Source: Microbacterium sp. AB (GTDB lineage: Bacteria; Actinomycetota; Actinomycetes; Actinomycetales; Microbacteriaceae). Taken from it: DNA of 64,000 bases. Location of the stretch: NCBI RefSeq assembly GCF_032878875.1, contig NZ_CP118157.1:62001-126000 (forward strand). Direction: 5' to 3'. The first letter of the stretch is position 1. Each line of letters starts with the position of its first letter. The translations under genes were made by a program, and so were the position numbers. Shown one piece after another: positions 1 through 10,684 of this stretch. The notes beneath the pieces are model-generated. The model was not told the origin of the DNA. It ran no database searches and saw nothing but the letters and a program-made list of their open reading frames with translations.

Positions 1-1
1 C

Positions 2-208
2 CTCTCCGAGGCACCCGCGGCGGGCGTGCAGAACGAGCGCAGGGCGATCCCGCGGATCATGACGACCGCGACGGTCGGGATGGTCGCGGTGACGGTCGGT
101 CTGACGGTGTTCGCCGGTCCGCTGTACGAGGTGTGCGAGCGCATCGGCCAGTCGCTCCTGGAGCCCATCTCCCTCGTCCAGCTCGAGAACGCGGAGGACG
201 AGTCATGA
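2..208 (+). CDS. mrpD: Mrp Na+/H+ antiporter subunit D, C-terminal end (partial)
   Basis: Only the last 68 codons are present; the 5' part lies outside the window. The visible protein has one hydrophobic segment (roughly residues 20-40 of the fragment, TVGMVAVTVGLTVFAGPLYE) and a short acidic tail. The identity as MrpD/MnhD, the large proton-pumping subunit of the multisubunit cation/proton antiporter in the cytoplasmic membrane, rests mainly on context: its TGA overlaps the ATG of mrpE (ATGA at 205-208), and mrpF and mrpG follow in the canonical order. The membrane-then-hydrophilic ending fits this subunit. The fragment alone could be another subunit homologue, so the symbol is inferred from position. 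Confidence 0.75.
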   Translation, partial: LSEAPAAGVQNERRAIPRIMTTATVGMVAVTVGLTVFAGPLYEVCERIGQSLLEPISLVQLENAEDES

Positions 209-798
209 GCCCGGACACCCCGCGCAGCATCCGGCGCCAGTTCTGGTCGCAGCTTCCGTTCTTCCTCTGGCTCGTCGTGCTGTGGATGCTGCTGTGGGGC
301 CAGTTCACGGTGCTCGCGGCCCTCACGGGAATCGTGATCGCGGTCTTCGTGACGACGGTGTTCCGCCTTCCGACGGCCGACCTGTCGGGGCGCGTGAACC
401 TCTGGTACGGCTTCCTGTTCGCCGTCGCGTTCCTCGCCGCCCTCGCCCGCGGAGCGCTGACGGTCGCCTGGCAGACGGTCGCCCCCGGCCATCCCGGCAC
501 CGCGATCGTCCGCGTGCCGCTGCGGGTGGACGACGACCTCATCATGACCCATGCGGCCGTGGCGAACTCGCTCGTCCCCGGCTCCCTCGTGGTCGAGGCC
601 GATCGGGAGAACCGCGTGCTCTACCTGCACGTGATCGGGGTGACCTCGGCGGAGGACGTCGAACGCCAGCGCCGCATCGCGCAGCGCTGGGAGGAGCGCG
701 CGGTGCTCGCGGTGGGGTCGCGCGCGCACGTCGCGCTCATCCGGTCGGACGCCCCGCCCGTCGTGGACCGCATCGCCGCGGAAGGGGGAGGACGATGA
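205..798 (+). CDS. mrpE: Mrp Na+/H+ antiporter subunit E
   Basis: The 197-residue protein has the MrpE/MnhE layout. Two or three hydrophobic segments fill the N-terminal 90 residues (FFLWLVVLWMLLWGQFTVLAAL, then a second around the LWYGFLFAVAFLAALARGAL stretch), and a cytoplasmic domain follows. That domain contains the family-typical ANSLVPGSLVVE and LYLHVIGV segments. It acts in the membrane-bound Mrp complex that exchanges cytoplasmic Na+ for external protons and supports pH and sodium tolerance; MrpE itself is an assembly/structural subunit. The start at 205 is fixed by a 4-base ATGA overlap with mrpD, and the stop overlaps the mrpF start in the same way, so translation is probably coupled. 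An in-frame ATG further upstream lies inside mrpD and is not used here. Confidence 0.92.
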   Translation: MSPDTPRSIRRQFWSQLPFFLWLVVLWMLLWGQFTVLAALTGIVIAVFVTTVFRLPTADLSGRVNLWYGFLFAVAFLAALARGALTVAWQTVAPGHPGTAIVRVPLRVDDDLIMTHAAVANSLVPGSLVVEADRENRVLYLHVIGVTSAEDVERQRRIAQRWEERAVLAVGSRAHVALIRSDAPPVVDRIAAEGGGR

Positions 799-1061
799 AT
801 CCGCTCGTCATCGCCATCCTCGCGGTCTTCGCCGTCGCGTCCGCCCTGACGATCGTCAGGATGGTCATCGGTCCCTCGATCCTCGATCGCGCGGTCGCGA
901 GCGACGTGCTGCTGACGATGGTGCTGTGCGTCCTCGGCGCCGAGGCCGTCATCAACCAGCACACGCGCACGCTGCCGGTCATGCTCATCATCGCGGCGAT
1001 CGGCGTCTTCGGATCGATCGCCGTCGCCCGTTTCGTCGCCAGGAAGGAGCGGGACCGATGA
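795..1061 (+). CDS. mrpF: Mrp Na+/H+ antiporter subunit F
   Basis: An 88-residue protein of three hydrophobic helices with short loops, the usual size and form of MrpF/MnhF. Family features visible are the RMVIGPSILDRAVASD segment after the first helix, including the conserved R-x-x-x-GP...DR pattern, and the basic C-terminus RFVARKERDR. It is a small membrane subunit of the Mrp cation/proton antiporter. Start and stop overlap mrpE and mrpG by four bases each, placing it inside one coupled operon. Confidence 0.93.
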   Translation: MNPLVIAILAVFAVASALTIVRMVIGPSILDRAVASDVLLTMVLCVLGAEAVINQHTRTLPVMLIIAAIGVFGSIAVARFVARKERDR

Positions 1062-1405
1062 GCCTCGACGACGTCCTCGACACCGCGGCGCTCGTGCTCG
1101 TGCTCGCCGGCGCGCTGCTGTGCCTCACCGCCGCCATCGGCCTGCTGCGCTTCGCCGACGTGCCGTCCCGGCTGCACGCCGCGACGAAGCCCCAGGTGCT
1201 CGGGCTGCTGCTCATCTCCGTCGCGATCGCGCTGTCGCTGCGCTCGTGGTCCGTCCTCGCGGCGCTCGTCCCGATCGTCGTCATCCAGATGGCGACCGCG
1301 CCGCTCTCGGCCCATATGGTCGGACGTCAGGCGTACCGCAACGGCACGATCGACCGCGAGAACCTCGTCATCGACGAGATCGCCGAGGAGGACGACCGCA
1401 TCTGA
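1058..1405 (+). CDS. mrpG: Mrp Na+/H+ antiporter subunit G
   Basis: A 115-residue protein with three transmembrane helices and a charged C-terminal tail (IDEIAEEDDRI). The loop between helices 1 and 2 carries the MrpG/MnhG signature GLLRFADVPSRLHAATKPQ, nearly invariant in this family. It is the last gene of the Mrp operon, overlapping mrpF by four bases, and is followed directly by a hairpin that overlaps its stop codon. The operon order D-E-F-G matches actinobacterial Mrp clusters. Confidence 0.94.
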   Translation: MSLDDVLDTAALVLVLAGALLCLTAAIGLLRFADVPSRLHAATKPQVLGLLLISVAIALSLRSWSVLAALVPIVVIQMATAPLSAHMVGRQAYRNGTIDRENLVIDEIAEEDDRI

Positions 1406-1434
1406 CCCCGCGGCGTGCGGCGCGACGGGGTCAG
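1402..1434. terminator. Bidirectional terminator between mrpG and ald
   Basis: Perfect 9-bp inverted repeat CTGACCCCG (1402-1410) / CGGGGTCAG (1426-1434) with a 15-base loop. It overlaps the stop codons of both convergent genes, mrpG and ald. There is no clear T-run, as is common in GC-rich actinobacteria. Confidence 0.6.
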
Positions 1435-2528
1435 CTCGCGAGCACGTAGCCGAGGGCCGCGGCGACGCCCGCGTTGGCGACGGCGCCGGCGCGGACGTTG
1501 AGGCCCCGTGCGAGAGCGGGGTCCGCGGCGGAGGCGGCGTCCCATCCGCGATCGGCGATCGCGGCGATGTACGGCAGCGTCGCGTTGGTGAGCGCGCGCG
1601 TGGAGGTCTCGGGAGCGGCCCCCGGCATGTTGGCGACGCAGTAGTAGAGGGCGTCGTGCACGCGGAAGGTGGGATCGTCGTGGGTCGTCGCGTGCGAGTG
1701 CTCGAAGCACCCGCCCTGGTCGATCGCGATGTCGACGAGCACCGCGCCGGGCTTCATCCCGGCGACCATCTCGTCCGTCACGAGCTTGGGCGCCGCGGCT
1801 CCCGGGATGAGCACGGAGCCGATGACGAGGTCGGCGGTGCGGAGCGCCTCGGCGATCGCGTATCGCGTGGAGTGCCGCGTCTGCAGCGCGCCGCCGTAGC
1901 GCTGCTCGAGCTCGCGCAGGCGCGGCAGGCTCACGTCGATCACCGTCACCTGGGCGCCGAGCCCCAGCGCGCTCGCGGCCGCGTGCTCGCCGGCCACCCC
2001 GCCGCCGATCACGACGACGTCCGCGCGTGGCGCCCCCGCGACGCCGCCCAGGAGCATCCCGCGGCCGCCCTGGGGGGAGAGGAGGTGGTACGAGCCGACG
2101 ACCGTCGACAGGCGCCCGGCGACCTCGCTCATGGGCGTGAGCAGCGGCAGCGACCGGTCGGCGAGCTGCACCGTCTCGTACGCCACGGCGGTCGTCCCGG
2201 ATGCGAGGAGCGCGTCGGTCAGGGGGCGATCGGCCGCGAGGTGCAGATAGGCGAAGAGCGTGAGGTCGTCGCGGAGATAGGCGTACTCGGCGTCGACGGG
2301 CTCCTTCACCTTGACGAGCAGCTCCGATTCGCCCCAGACCGCCGACGGGTCGGCGACGATGCGCGCGCCGGCTGCCGCGTAGTCGTCGTCGGAGAGGTGG
2401 GAGCCCGATCCCGCGCCGGCCTGCACGATCACGTCGTGGCCGTGCCGCAGGAGCGCGTCGACGCCCGCGGGGGTGATCGCGACGCGGTTCTCGTTGTTCT
2501 TGATCTCGGTGGGGATGCCGACCCTCAT
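1431..2528 (-). CDS. ald: Alanine dehydrogenase
   Basis: A 365-residue NAD-dependent enzyme interconverting L-alanine and pyruvate plus ammonia in the cytoplasm. The N-terminus MRVGIPTEIKNNENRVAITPAGV is the standard Ald opening. The substrate-binding lysine lies in LLVKVKEP, the catalytic histidine in YLHLAADRPLTDALL, and the Rossmann NAD motif is VVIGGGVAGEHAA near residue 175. The C-terminal DIAIDQGGCFEHSHATTHDDPTF block is conserved. Length is normal. The ATG is preceded by a GAGGAG ribosome site. The gene is divergent from an Lrp/AsnC regulator, the usual controller of ald in actinobacteria, so alanine-dependent activation by the neighbour is likely but inferred. Confidence 0.96.
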   Translation of the reverse strand: MRVGIPTEIKNNENRVAITPAGVDALLRHGHDVIVQAGAGSGSHLSDDDYAAAGARIVADPSAVWGESELLVKVKEPVDAEYAYLRDDLTLFAYLHLAADRPLTDALLASGTTAVAYETVQLADRSLPLLTPMSEVAGRLSTVVGSYHLLSPQGGRGMLLGGVAGAPRADVVVIGGGVAGEHAAASALGLGAQVTVIDVSLPRLRELEQRYGGALQTRHSTRYAIAEALRTADLVIGSVLIPGAAAPKLVTDEMVAGMKPGAVLVDIAIDQGGCFEHSHATTHDDPTFRVHDALYYCVANMPGAAPETSTRALTNATLPYIAAIADRGWDAASAADPALARGLNVRAGAVANAGVAAALGYVLAS

Positions 2529-2623
2529 GGATGCTCCTCGTCGTGTTCGGCCCGGGCGCGGGCGCTCCTCGTGCCGACAGGATCGCAGCTTCTTCGTTTC
2601 CGGAGGGTTAACACGGGAGATCC

Positions 2624-2652
2624 TTCACCTCAGCGTCGTCTCTGGATAGTCT
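2624..2652 (+). promoter_or_regulatory. Promoter of the Lrp/AsnC gene, probably leaderless
   Basis: -35-like TTCACC (2624-2629), a 17-base spacer and -10 TAGTCT (2647-2652). The ATG begins 7 bases after the -10 box, so transcription should start at or next to the start codon; no ribosome-binding site is visible. The element lies in the ald/lrp divergent gap, where autoregulation would be expected. Confidence 0.5.
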
Positions 2653-2659
2653 TTGCCGC

Positions 2660-3169
2660 ATGACCGGCATCCGACCCCGCCCACCGGCGAAGGATCTTCG
2701 CCGTCCCGAGCTCGACGAGCTGGACGAGCGGATCGTCGGGATCCTCGCGGACGACGGCCGCATCACGAACGCCGATCTCGCGGCCACGCTCGACGTCGCC
2801 CCGTCCACGGCCCATGCGCGCATGCGTTCGCTCGTGGACCGCGGCGTGATCACGGGCTTCCACGCGAGCGTCGACCAGGAGCTGCTCGGACGGGGGCTCC
2901 AGGCGATCGTCGGGGTGACGCTGCGGCCCGGCGCCCGCCACGACAGCATCGTCGCGTTCGCGGACGAGGTCCGCCGTCTGCCGCAGGTGCTGCAGCTGTT
3001 CTTCATCGGGGGCTCCGACGACTTCCTCGTGCACATCGCGGTCGAGGGCGCGTCGGACGTGCGGCAGTTCGTCGTCGAGCACCTCTCCGCGCAGCGGTAC
3101 GTCGCCACGACGCGCACGAGCATCATCTTCGAGTACCACCGCAACGCCGTCGCGGCGCCGTTCCGCTGA
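2660..3169 (+). CDS. Lrp/AsnC family transcriptional regulator
   Basis: A 169-residue protein with the two-domain Lrp/AsnC form. The N-terminal winged helix-turn-helix (about residues 18-75) begins LDELDERIVGILADDGRI and includes the recognition segment DVAPSTAHARMRSLVDRGVI. A C-terminal RAM effector/oligomer domain follows (about residues 82-155), with the conserved glycine pair in FIGGSDDFLVHI. It binds DNA as dimers or octamers and senses an amino acid. Divergence from ald suggests AldR-like control of alanine catabolism. The downstream metQNI genes start only about 110 bases later but have their own promoter-like sequence. Confidence 0.93.
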   Translation: MTGIRPRPPAKDLRRPELDELDERIVGILADDGRITNADLAATLDVAPSTAHARMRSLVDRGVITGFHASVDQELLGRGLQAIVGVTLRPGARHDSIVAFADEVRRLPQVLQLFFIGGSDDFLVHIAVEGASDVRQFVVEHLSAQRYVATTRTSIIFEYHRNAVAAPFR

Positions 3170-3219
3170 TCTCCTCCGGCGACCGGGCGACCGTCTCTGT
3201 TGCGTCGCGTGTCGTCCGG

Positions 3220-3250
3220 TTGGCGGAGGGCGCCGGCGTCTGCCTACGGT
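3220..3250 (+). promoter_or_regulatory. Possible metQ promoter
   Basis: TTGGCG (3220-3225) and TACGGT (3245-3250), separated by 19 bases, lie 27 bases before the metQ start. The -10 fits the actinobacterial TAnnnT pattern, but the spacer is long. I looked for SAM riboswitch helices in the roughly 105-base leader and found none. Confidence 0.3.
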
Positions 3251-3277
3251 GGGGGTCCTGCACCAGAGGAGCACCAC

Positions 3278-4204
3278 ATGGCATTCCGTTTCCGTACCCT
3301 CGCGCCCATCGCCGCGGTGGGCATCCTGGCCCTCGCCGGCTGCGCGTCGGACAGCGAGCCCGCGTCCAGCGGCGACCCCGACACGAGCGCCGAGGACACC
3401 CTCGGCACGGCGGACGACCCGGTACAGCTCGGCGTCGTCGGCGCGAGCGACCCGTACTGGGCGGTCTACGAGGAGGCCGTCGAGGCGGAGGGCATCGAGC
3501 TCGACATCGTCGACTTCACCGAGTACACGCAGCCCAACCCCGCGCTGAGCCAGGGGGAGCTGGACATCAACCAGTTCCAGCACATCCAGTACCTCGCGGA
3601 CTACAACGTCTCCGCGGGCGACGACCTCCAGCCCATCGGCGCCACGGCGATCTACCCGCTCGGGCTGTACTCCGAGAAGTACGACAGCGTCGAAGACATC
3701 CCCGACGGCGAGACGGTCGTCGTCCCGAACGACACGGTGAACCAGGCGCGCGGACTTCTCGTGCTGCAGTCGGCTGGCCTCATCGCGCTGGAGGACGGCG
3801 GAAGCTCGTTCTCGTCGCTCGACGACATCGTCGAGGACGACTCCCGCGTCGAGGTGGAGGCGCTCGACGCCGCCATCACGGTCACGTCGCTTCCCGACGT
3901 CGCCGCCGCGATCGTCAACAACGACTTCCTCGACAACGCGGACCTGACGTCGGACGACGCCATCGCGGCGGACGACCCCTCGGACCCGTCGGCGCTGCCC
4001 TACGTCAACATCTTCGCCGTGCGCGCGGACGACGTCGACAACGAGGTCCTGAACCGGCTCGTCGAGATCTACCAGTCGAACCAGGACGTGCTCGACGGCG
4101 TGCAGGAGGCATCCGGCGGCACCGCCGTGTTCGCGACCACGCCCGTCGACGAGCTGCAGGCGTCGCTCGTCGAGGTCGAGGAGGCCGTCGAAGCCAACCA
4201 GTGA
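3278..4204 (+). CDS. metQ: MetQ/NlpA-family methionine-binding lipoprotein
   Basis: A 308-residue extracytoplasmic binding protein of the D/L-methionine (MetNIQ) importer. It has a lipoprotein signal peptide with lipobox LAGC, so Cys at about residue 23 would be the acylated anchor. The mature part carries the NlpA-family sequences DFTEYTQPNPALSQGELDIN and QFQHIQYLADYN and the later VVVPNDTVNQARGL. The start at 3278 is chosen for the AGAGGA ribosome site and because the signal peptide begins there; an upstream in-frame start would add an unlikely hydrophilic leader. It is followed by a strong hairpin and then metN and metI. Ligand could also be another sulfur amino acid; methionine is the family default. 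Confidence 0.9.
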   Translation: MAFRFRTLAPIAAVGILALAGCASDSEPASSGDPDTSAEDTLGTADDPVQLGVVGASDPYWAVYEEAVEAEGIELDIVDFTEYTQPNPALSQGELDINQFQHIQYLADYNVSAGDDLQPIGATAIYPLGLYSEKYDSVEDIPDGETVVVPNDTVNQARGLLVLQSAGLIALEDGGSSFSSLDDIVEDDSRVEVEALDAAITVTSLPDVAAAIVNNDFLDNADLTSDDAIAADDPSDPSALPYVNIFAVRADDVDNEVLNRLVEIYQSNQDVLDGVQEASGGTAVFATTPVDELQASLVEVEEAVEANQ

Positions 4205-4210
4205 CGTGAC

Positions 4211-4249
4211 ATGGGCGCGTGCGCGATGATGAATCGCGCACGCGCCCAT
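4211..4249 (+). promoter_or_regulatory. Perfect 16-bp hairpin between metQ and metN
   Basis: Positions 4211-4226 (ATGGGCGCGTGCGCGA) pair perfectly with 4234-4249 across a 7-base loop. It begins six bases after the metQ stop and ends 22 bases before metN. With no T-run it is more likely a 3'-stabilising or partial-termination element than a full terminator. It would let the binding protein be made in excess over the ATPase and permease, as is usual for ABC importers. Confidence 0.7.
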
Positions 4250-4271
4250 CGCCGTCCCGACGAGGAACTCC

Positions 4272-5305
<1,034 letters not shown>

Positions 5306-5309
<4 letters not shown>

Positions 5310-5977
5310 ACGATCTCCTCGCACAGCTCGCCGACCTCGCCCCCGACCTGTTCGAGCAGACGGGCATCACCCTGTGGCTGGTCGCCGCCTCGCTCGTGAT
5401 CGGCGGCATCGGCGGGCTGGTCGTCGGCACGGCCATCACCGTCACCCGCCGGGGCGCGATCCTCGAGCAGCCGGTGGTCTACTGGATCCTCAACGCGCTC
5501 GTCAACACGATCCGTCCCATCCCCTTCATCATCTTCCTCGTCGCGCTGCAGCCCCTGGCCCGCGTCGTGGTGGGCAGGGGCATCGGCAACGAGGCGATCA
5601 TCTTCACGCTGTCCATCGCCGCGACGTTCGGCATCGCGCGCATCGTCGAGCAGAACCTCGTCACGGTCGATCCCGGCGTGATCGAGGCCGCCCGCTCGGT
5701 CGGCGCGAGCCCGTGGCGGATCATCCGCACCGTCATCCTGCGAGAGGGACTCGGCCCGCTCATCCTCGGGTACACGTTCGCCACCGTCTCGATCATCGAC
5801 ATGTCGGCGGTCGCGGGAGTCGCGGGCGGTCAGGGCCTCGGAAACTATGCCCTCGCCTACGGATACCGGCAGTTCGACGACGTCGTCACGTGGTCGGCGC
5901 TCATCATCATCATCGTCATCACGCAGTTCGTGCAGGGCTTCGGGAACGTCCTCGCGCGCCGCATCCTGCGGCGCTGA
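5306..5977 (+). CDS. metI: Methionine ABC transporter permease
   Basis: A 223-residue integral membrane protein with about five hydrophobic helices and the ABC permease EAA loop EAARSVGASPWRIIRTVI near residues 130-147, which docks on MetN. The N-terminal LFEQTGITLWLVAAS and RPIPFIIFLVALQPLAR segments are typical of MetI. It overlaps metN by four bases and ends the operon. There is no hairpin after its stop, so read-through toward vapBC is possible. Confidence 0.94.
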
Positions 5978-6008
5978 GCGGAGGACGCGCGGGGTCTTCG
6001 GCCACGTT

Positions 6009-6041
6009 CGGATATATACTGACCGACGAGCGGGGATATAC
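6009..6041 (+). promoter_or_regulatory. vapBC promoter/operator region
   Basis: A locally AT-rich patch just upstream of vapB has two GGATATA copies (6010-6016 and 6034-6040), 24 bases apart start to start. The first runs into TATACT (6014-6019), a good -10 box; the second sits near or just after the expected transcript start. This is the layout expected of an autoregulatory antitoxin operator. Confidence 0.5.
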
Positions 6042-6052
6042 GGAGGTGGCGC

Positions 6053-6259
6053 ATGACGAAGACGATCGTCGACATCGACGACGCGTTGCTGGAGCGTGCC
6101 ATGGAGCTCACGGGCAGCGCCACGAAGAGGGCTGCGGTCAACGAGGCCCTGGCGCAGGTCGTGCGACGGCATGAGGCGCTTGGCTACATCGATCTGGTCC
6201 AGGGCGGCCTGGTCGTGGAGCTGGACGACCCAGAGGTGACTCGCGGCGCCCAGCGATGA
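6053..6259 (+). CDS. vapB: VapB-type antitoxin
   Basis: A 68-residue protein of the VapB antitoxin family. The N-terminus MTKTIVDIDDALLERAMELTG and the TKRAAVNEALAQVVRR helix form the ribbon-helix-helix-like DNA-binding region; the C-terminal part (LGYIDLVQGGLVVELDD) is the toxin-wrapping tail. It neutralises the PIN-domain RNase encoded next and represses their shared promoter with it. The start has a GGAGG ribosome site at 6042-6046, and the stop overlaps the vapC ATG by four bases. Confidence 0.88.
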   Translation: MTKTIVDIDDALLERAMELTGSATKRAAVNEALAQVVRRHEALGYIDLVQGGLVVELDDPEVTRGAQR

Positions 6260-6696
6260 GGCTGCTGTACCTCGTCGACAACTCGGTCCTGCAGCGGGTG
6301 GCGCGTTCCGAGGCCGTCGCCGGGGCGCTCATCGACCTCACCGCGACAGGAGACCTCGCAGGCTGTCTTCCTCAGCTTCTGGAGGAGGGGTACTCGGCGC
6401 GGTCGGCCGACGACCACGGAACCATCGTCGATGCGAGCCGTCGCGCGAGGGTGTTCCTGCCGCCCGACGGACGCGTCGCCGAGTTGGCGCTCGATCTGCA
6501 ACGCCGTCTCTTCCGCGCGGGCAAGGGGCGCGCCGTGGGAGTGAGCGATCTTCAGATCGCGGCAACGGCCATCCGGTACACCGACGCATCCACCACGGTC
6601 GAAGTCGTGCACTACGACCACGACTTCGAGCACGTCGCCGCGGTGAGCCCGGCGTTCTCGCATCGGTGGATCGTGCAGGCAGGCGCAGCGGACTGA
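6256..6696 (+). CDS. vapC: VapC-type PIN-domain ribonuclease toxin
   Basis: A 146-residue PIN-domain protein. The first acidic metal ligand is D8 in the opening strand YLVDNSVL. Further conserved acidic positions appear in the LLEEGYS helix, in GVSDLQIAATA (the usual xDxxIAAxA motif) and in HYDHDFEHVA near the C-terminus. Most VapCs read D-T/S-S at the first motif; here it is D-N-S, a tolerated variant. VapC toxins cleave tRNA or rRNA with Mg2+; the target cannot be read from sequence. It overlaps vapB by four bases. Confidence 0.88.
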   Translation: MRLLYLVDNSVLQRVARSEAVAGALIDLTATGDLAGCLPQLLEEGYSARSADDHGTIVDASRRARVFLPPDGRVAELALDLQRRLFRAGKGRAVGVSDLQIAATAIRYTDASTTVEVVHYDHDFEHVAAVSPAFSHRWIVQAGAAD

Positions 6697-6802
6697 GTAG
6701 CGCGGCACCGCGCCGGGCCTTCGAGACCGCGCCGGTCCGCTCTCGTCCTCCAGGATGAGACGCAGTCGCGCGCTGTCCGATGCAGACGAGATCGCCGCCG
6801 GC

Positions 6803-9060
<2,258 letters not shown>

Positions 9061-9115
9061 CCGCGGCCGCACGGGAGAGGAGCAGCGCCGCGTCCCGACG
9101 CGCGCCTCCGGGCGT

Positions 9116-10537
9116 TCACGTGCGTCGCGGGGGAGCAGCCGCCCGGAACGACGGCGCGAGCGAGACCGCGAGCGCGATCGCCGACGCGACGGCGCACGCG
9201 AGGAGCGCCGCCCGCAGGGAGGCGGGCGAGCCGACGCCGGCCGCGCCGAGCAGGATGCCCGTGGCGAGGGCGATGAGGTAGGTCGCCGAGAGCCGCTGGG
9301 TGAGCTGGAGGAACGACGCCGCCACGCCGTGGAGGCCCGGCGGGGCGAAGGAGAGCGTCATCACCCGCAGGGGCGGCTCGACCAGGCCGCCCGACGCCCC
9401 GAGCCCCACCTGCGCGATCGCCGTGAGGACGAACAGGGTGCCGTCCGGGACGAGCGGGGCGGCGATCGCGACGGCCGCGATGAGCGCGCCCTGCAGCGAC
9501 AGCCCGAGCGGCACCGTGCTCGGGCCGAGCCGCGCGAAGATCCGCTGGCTGAACAGCGACACGGCCAGTCGCGCGAGCGCGCCCGGGGCGAAGACGAGGG
9601 CGATCGTGAGCGCGGACAGATCGGGCCGCTGCAGGAAGTACACCGTCGCGACCGACCCGAGGGCGAGCGTCGCGCCGAACCACGTCATCGCGACGACGTT
9701 GCCGGCCACGAAGCCGCGCGATCGGATGAGGGCGGGGGCGAAGAGCGGCACGCGCCCGCGTGCGGCGTGGCGCCGCTCCCAGAGCGCGAGCGCGGCGGCC
9801 GCGATCCCGCATCCGGCGACGAGCCCCACGACGACCGGGGCGGGGAGGCCGGGCTCGATCACCGGAAGCGTCACCGCGAGCACGATGCCGCCGAGCAGGC
9901 CGATCGCCGGGAGGTCGAGCGAGACGCGCGCGTGCGAGCCGGAGCCGCGCGGCAGCCCGCGCCGTCCGAGCCACAGCGCGAGCCCGGCGAACGGGAGCGG
10001 CAGGAACAGCACGAGGCGCCAGGCGGCCTCCGGCGGCGTCGACCCGAGCGCGACGGCCGACGCGATCGGGCCCAGGAAGCCGGCGAGCGCGCCGACGGCC
10101 GTGTAGGCGCCGAGGGCGCGGAGCCGGGCGGCGCCGAGGAAGAGGTCCTGGATGGCGCCGAGCACCTGGGCGCTGATGACCCCGGCGCCGAGGCCCTGCA
10201 CGAGGCGTGCGGCGACGAGCACGCCGATGCCGGGCGCCGCGACGGCGAGGACGCCTCCGACGAGGAAGGTCCCGAGCCCGACGGCGAAGAGCCCGCGGCG
10301 GCCGTAGGCGTCGCCGAGCCTGCCGCCCGGCACGAGCCCGAGGCCGAAGGTGAGGGAGAACGAGGCGAGGAGCCACTGCACGCCGGGCGTCCCGCCGCCG
10401 AGCGTCGAGCTGACGGCGGGCACCGTGTAGGTGATCGCCGTCGCGTCGAAGAGCGTCGCGAAGCCCGCGGCCAGGCACGCCCAGAGCGCCGCCCGCGAGG
10501 AGCCGTCCGCCGCGTCGGGGCGCGCGGACGATGACAT
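9116..10537 (-). CDS. MFS transporter, drug-exporter-like (14-helix type)
   Basis: A 473-residue major facilitator with about 14 hydrophobic helices. The motif-A loop GGRLGDAYGRRGLF follows helix 2, and a motif-C-like glycine-rich GPIASAVALGS segment is in the helix 5 area; both are typical of DHA2-type proton-coupled drug exporters. Substrate is unknown. The start at 10537 is picked because a TACCGT -10 box ends 7 bases upstream, suggesting a leaderless transcript, and because the first helix begins shortly after. It is divergent from the M20/ATP-grasp pair, with which it might be functionally linked as an exporter of a conjugate, but nothing proves that. Confidence 0.88.
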   Translation of the reverse strand: MSSSARPDAADGSSRAALWACLAAGFATLFDATAITYTVPAVSSTLGGGTPGVQWLLASFSLTFGLGLVPGGRLGDAYGRRGLFAVGLGTFLVGGVLAVAAPGIGVLVAARLVQGLGAGVISAQVLGAIQDLFLGAARLRALGAYTAVGALAGFLGPIASAVALGSTPPEAAWRLVLFLPLPFAGLALWLGRRGLPRGSGSHARVSLDLPAIGLLGGIVLAVTLPVIEPGLPAPVVVGLVAGCGIAAAALALWERRHAARGRVPLFAPALIRSRGFVAGNVVAMTWFGATLALGSVATVYFLQRPDLSALTIALVFAPGALARLAVSLFSQRIFARLGPSTVPLGLSLQGALIAAVAIAAPLVPDGTLFVLTAIAQVGLGASGGLVEPPLRVMTLSFAPPGLHGVAASFLQLTQRLSATYLIALATGILLGAAGVGSPASLRAALLACAVASAIALAVSLAPSFRAAAPPRRT

Positions 10538-10544
10538 GCACACG

Positions 10545-10550
10545 ACGGTA
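10545..10550 (-). promoter_or_regulatory. -10 element of the MFS gene, leaderless geometry
   Basis: TACCGT on the minus strand, 7 bases from the ATG at 10537. No ribosome-binding site lies between. Confidence 0.4.
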
Positions 10551-10684
10551 GGGGAGGAGGTCGGACGGCAGGGGCCCTGTTTCCCGACGCGTCGGCGTGT
10601 GACGATGTGTGGCGGCAGTCGGCACGCCGGCCCCCGGCGCCGCATACGCTCGGATCGACGCAGCCGACGACGAGAGGGGTCTGC

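Noticed and set aside
3170..3277. SAM or other methionine riboswitch upstream of metQNI
   Set aside because: The leader is about 105 bases and I found no set of paired helices or conserved core matching known SAM riboswitch classes.
2653..4209. Very long open frame overlapping the Lrp and metQ genes in another frame
   Set aside because: Arg/Ala/Gly/Pro-rich composition, no domain, and it overlaps two genes with intact family motifs. Typical shadow frame of high-GC DNA.
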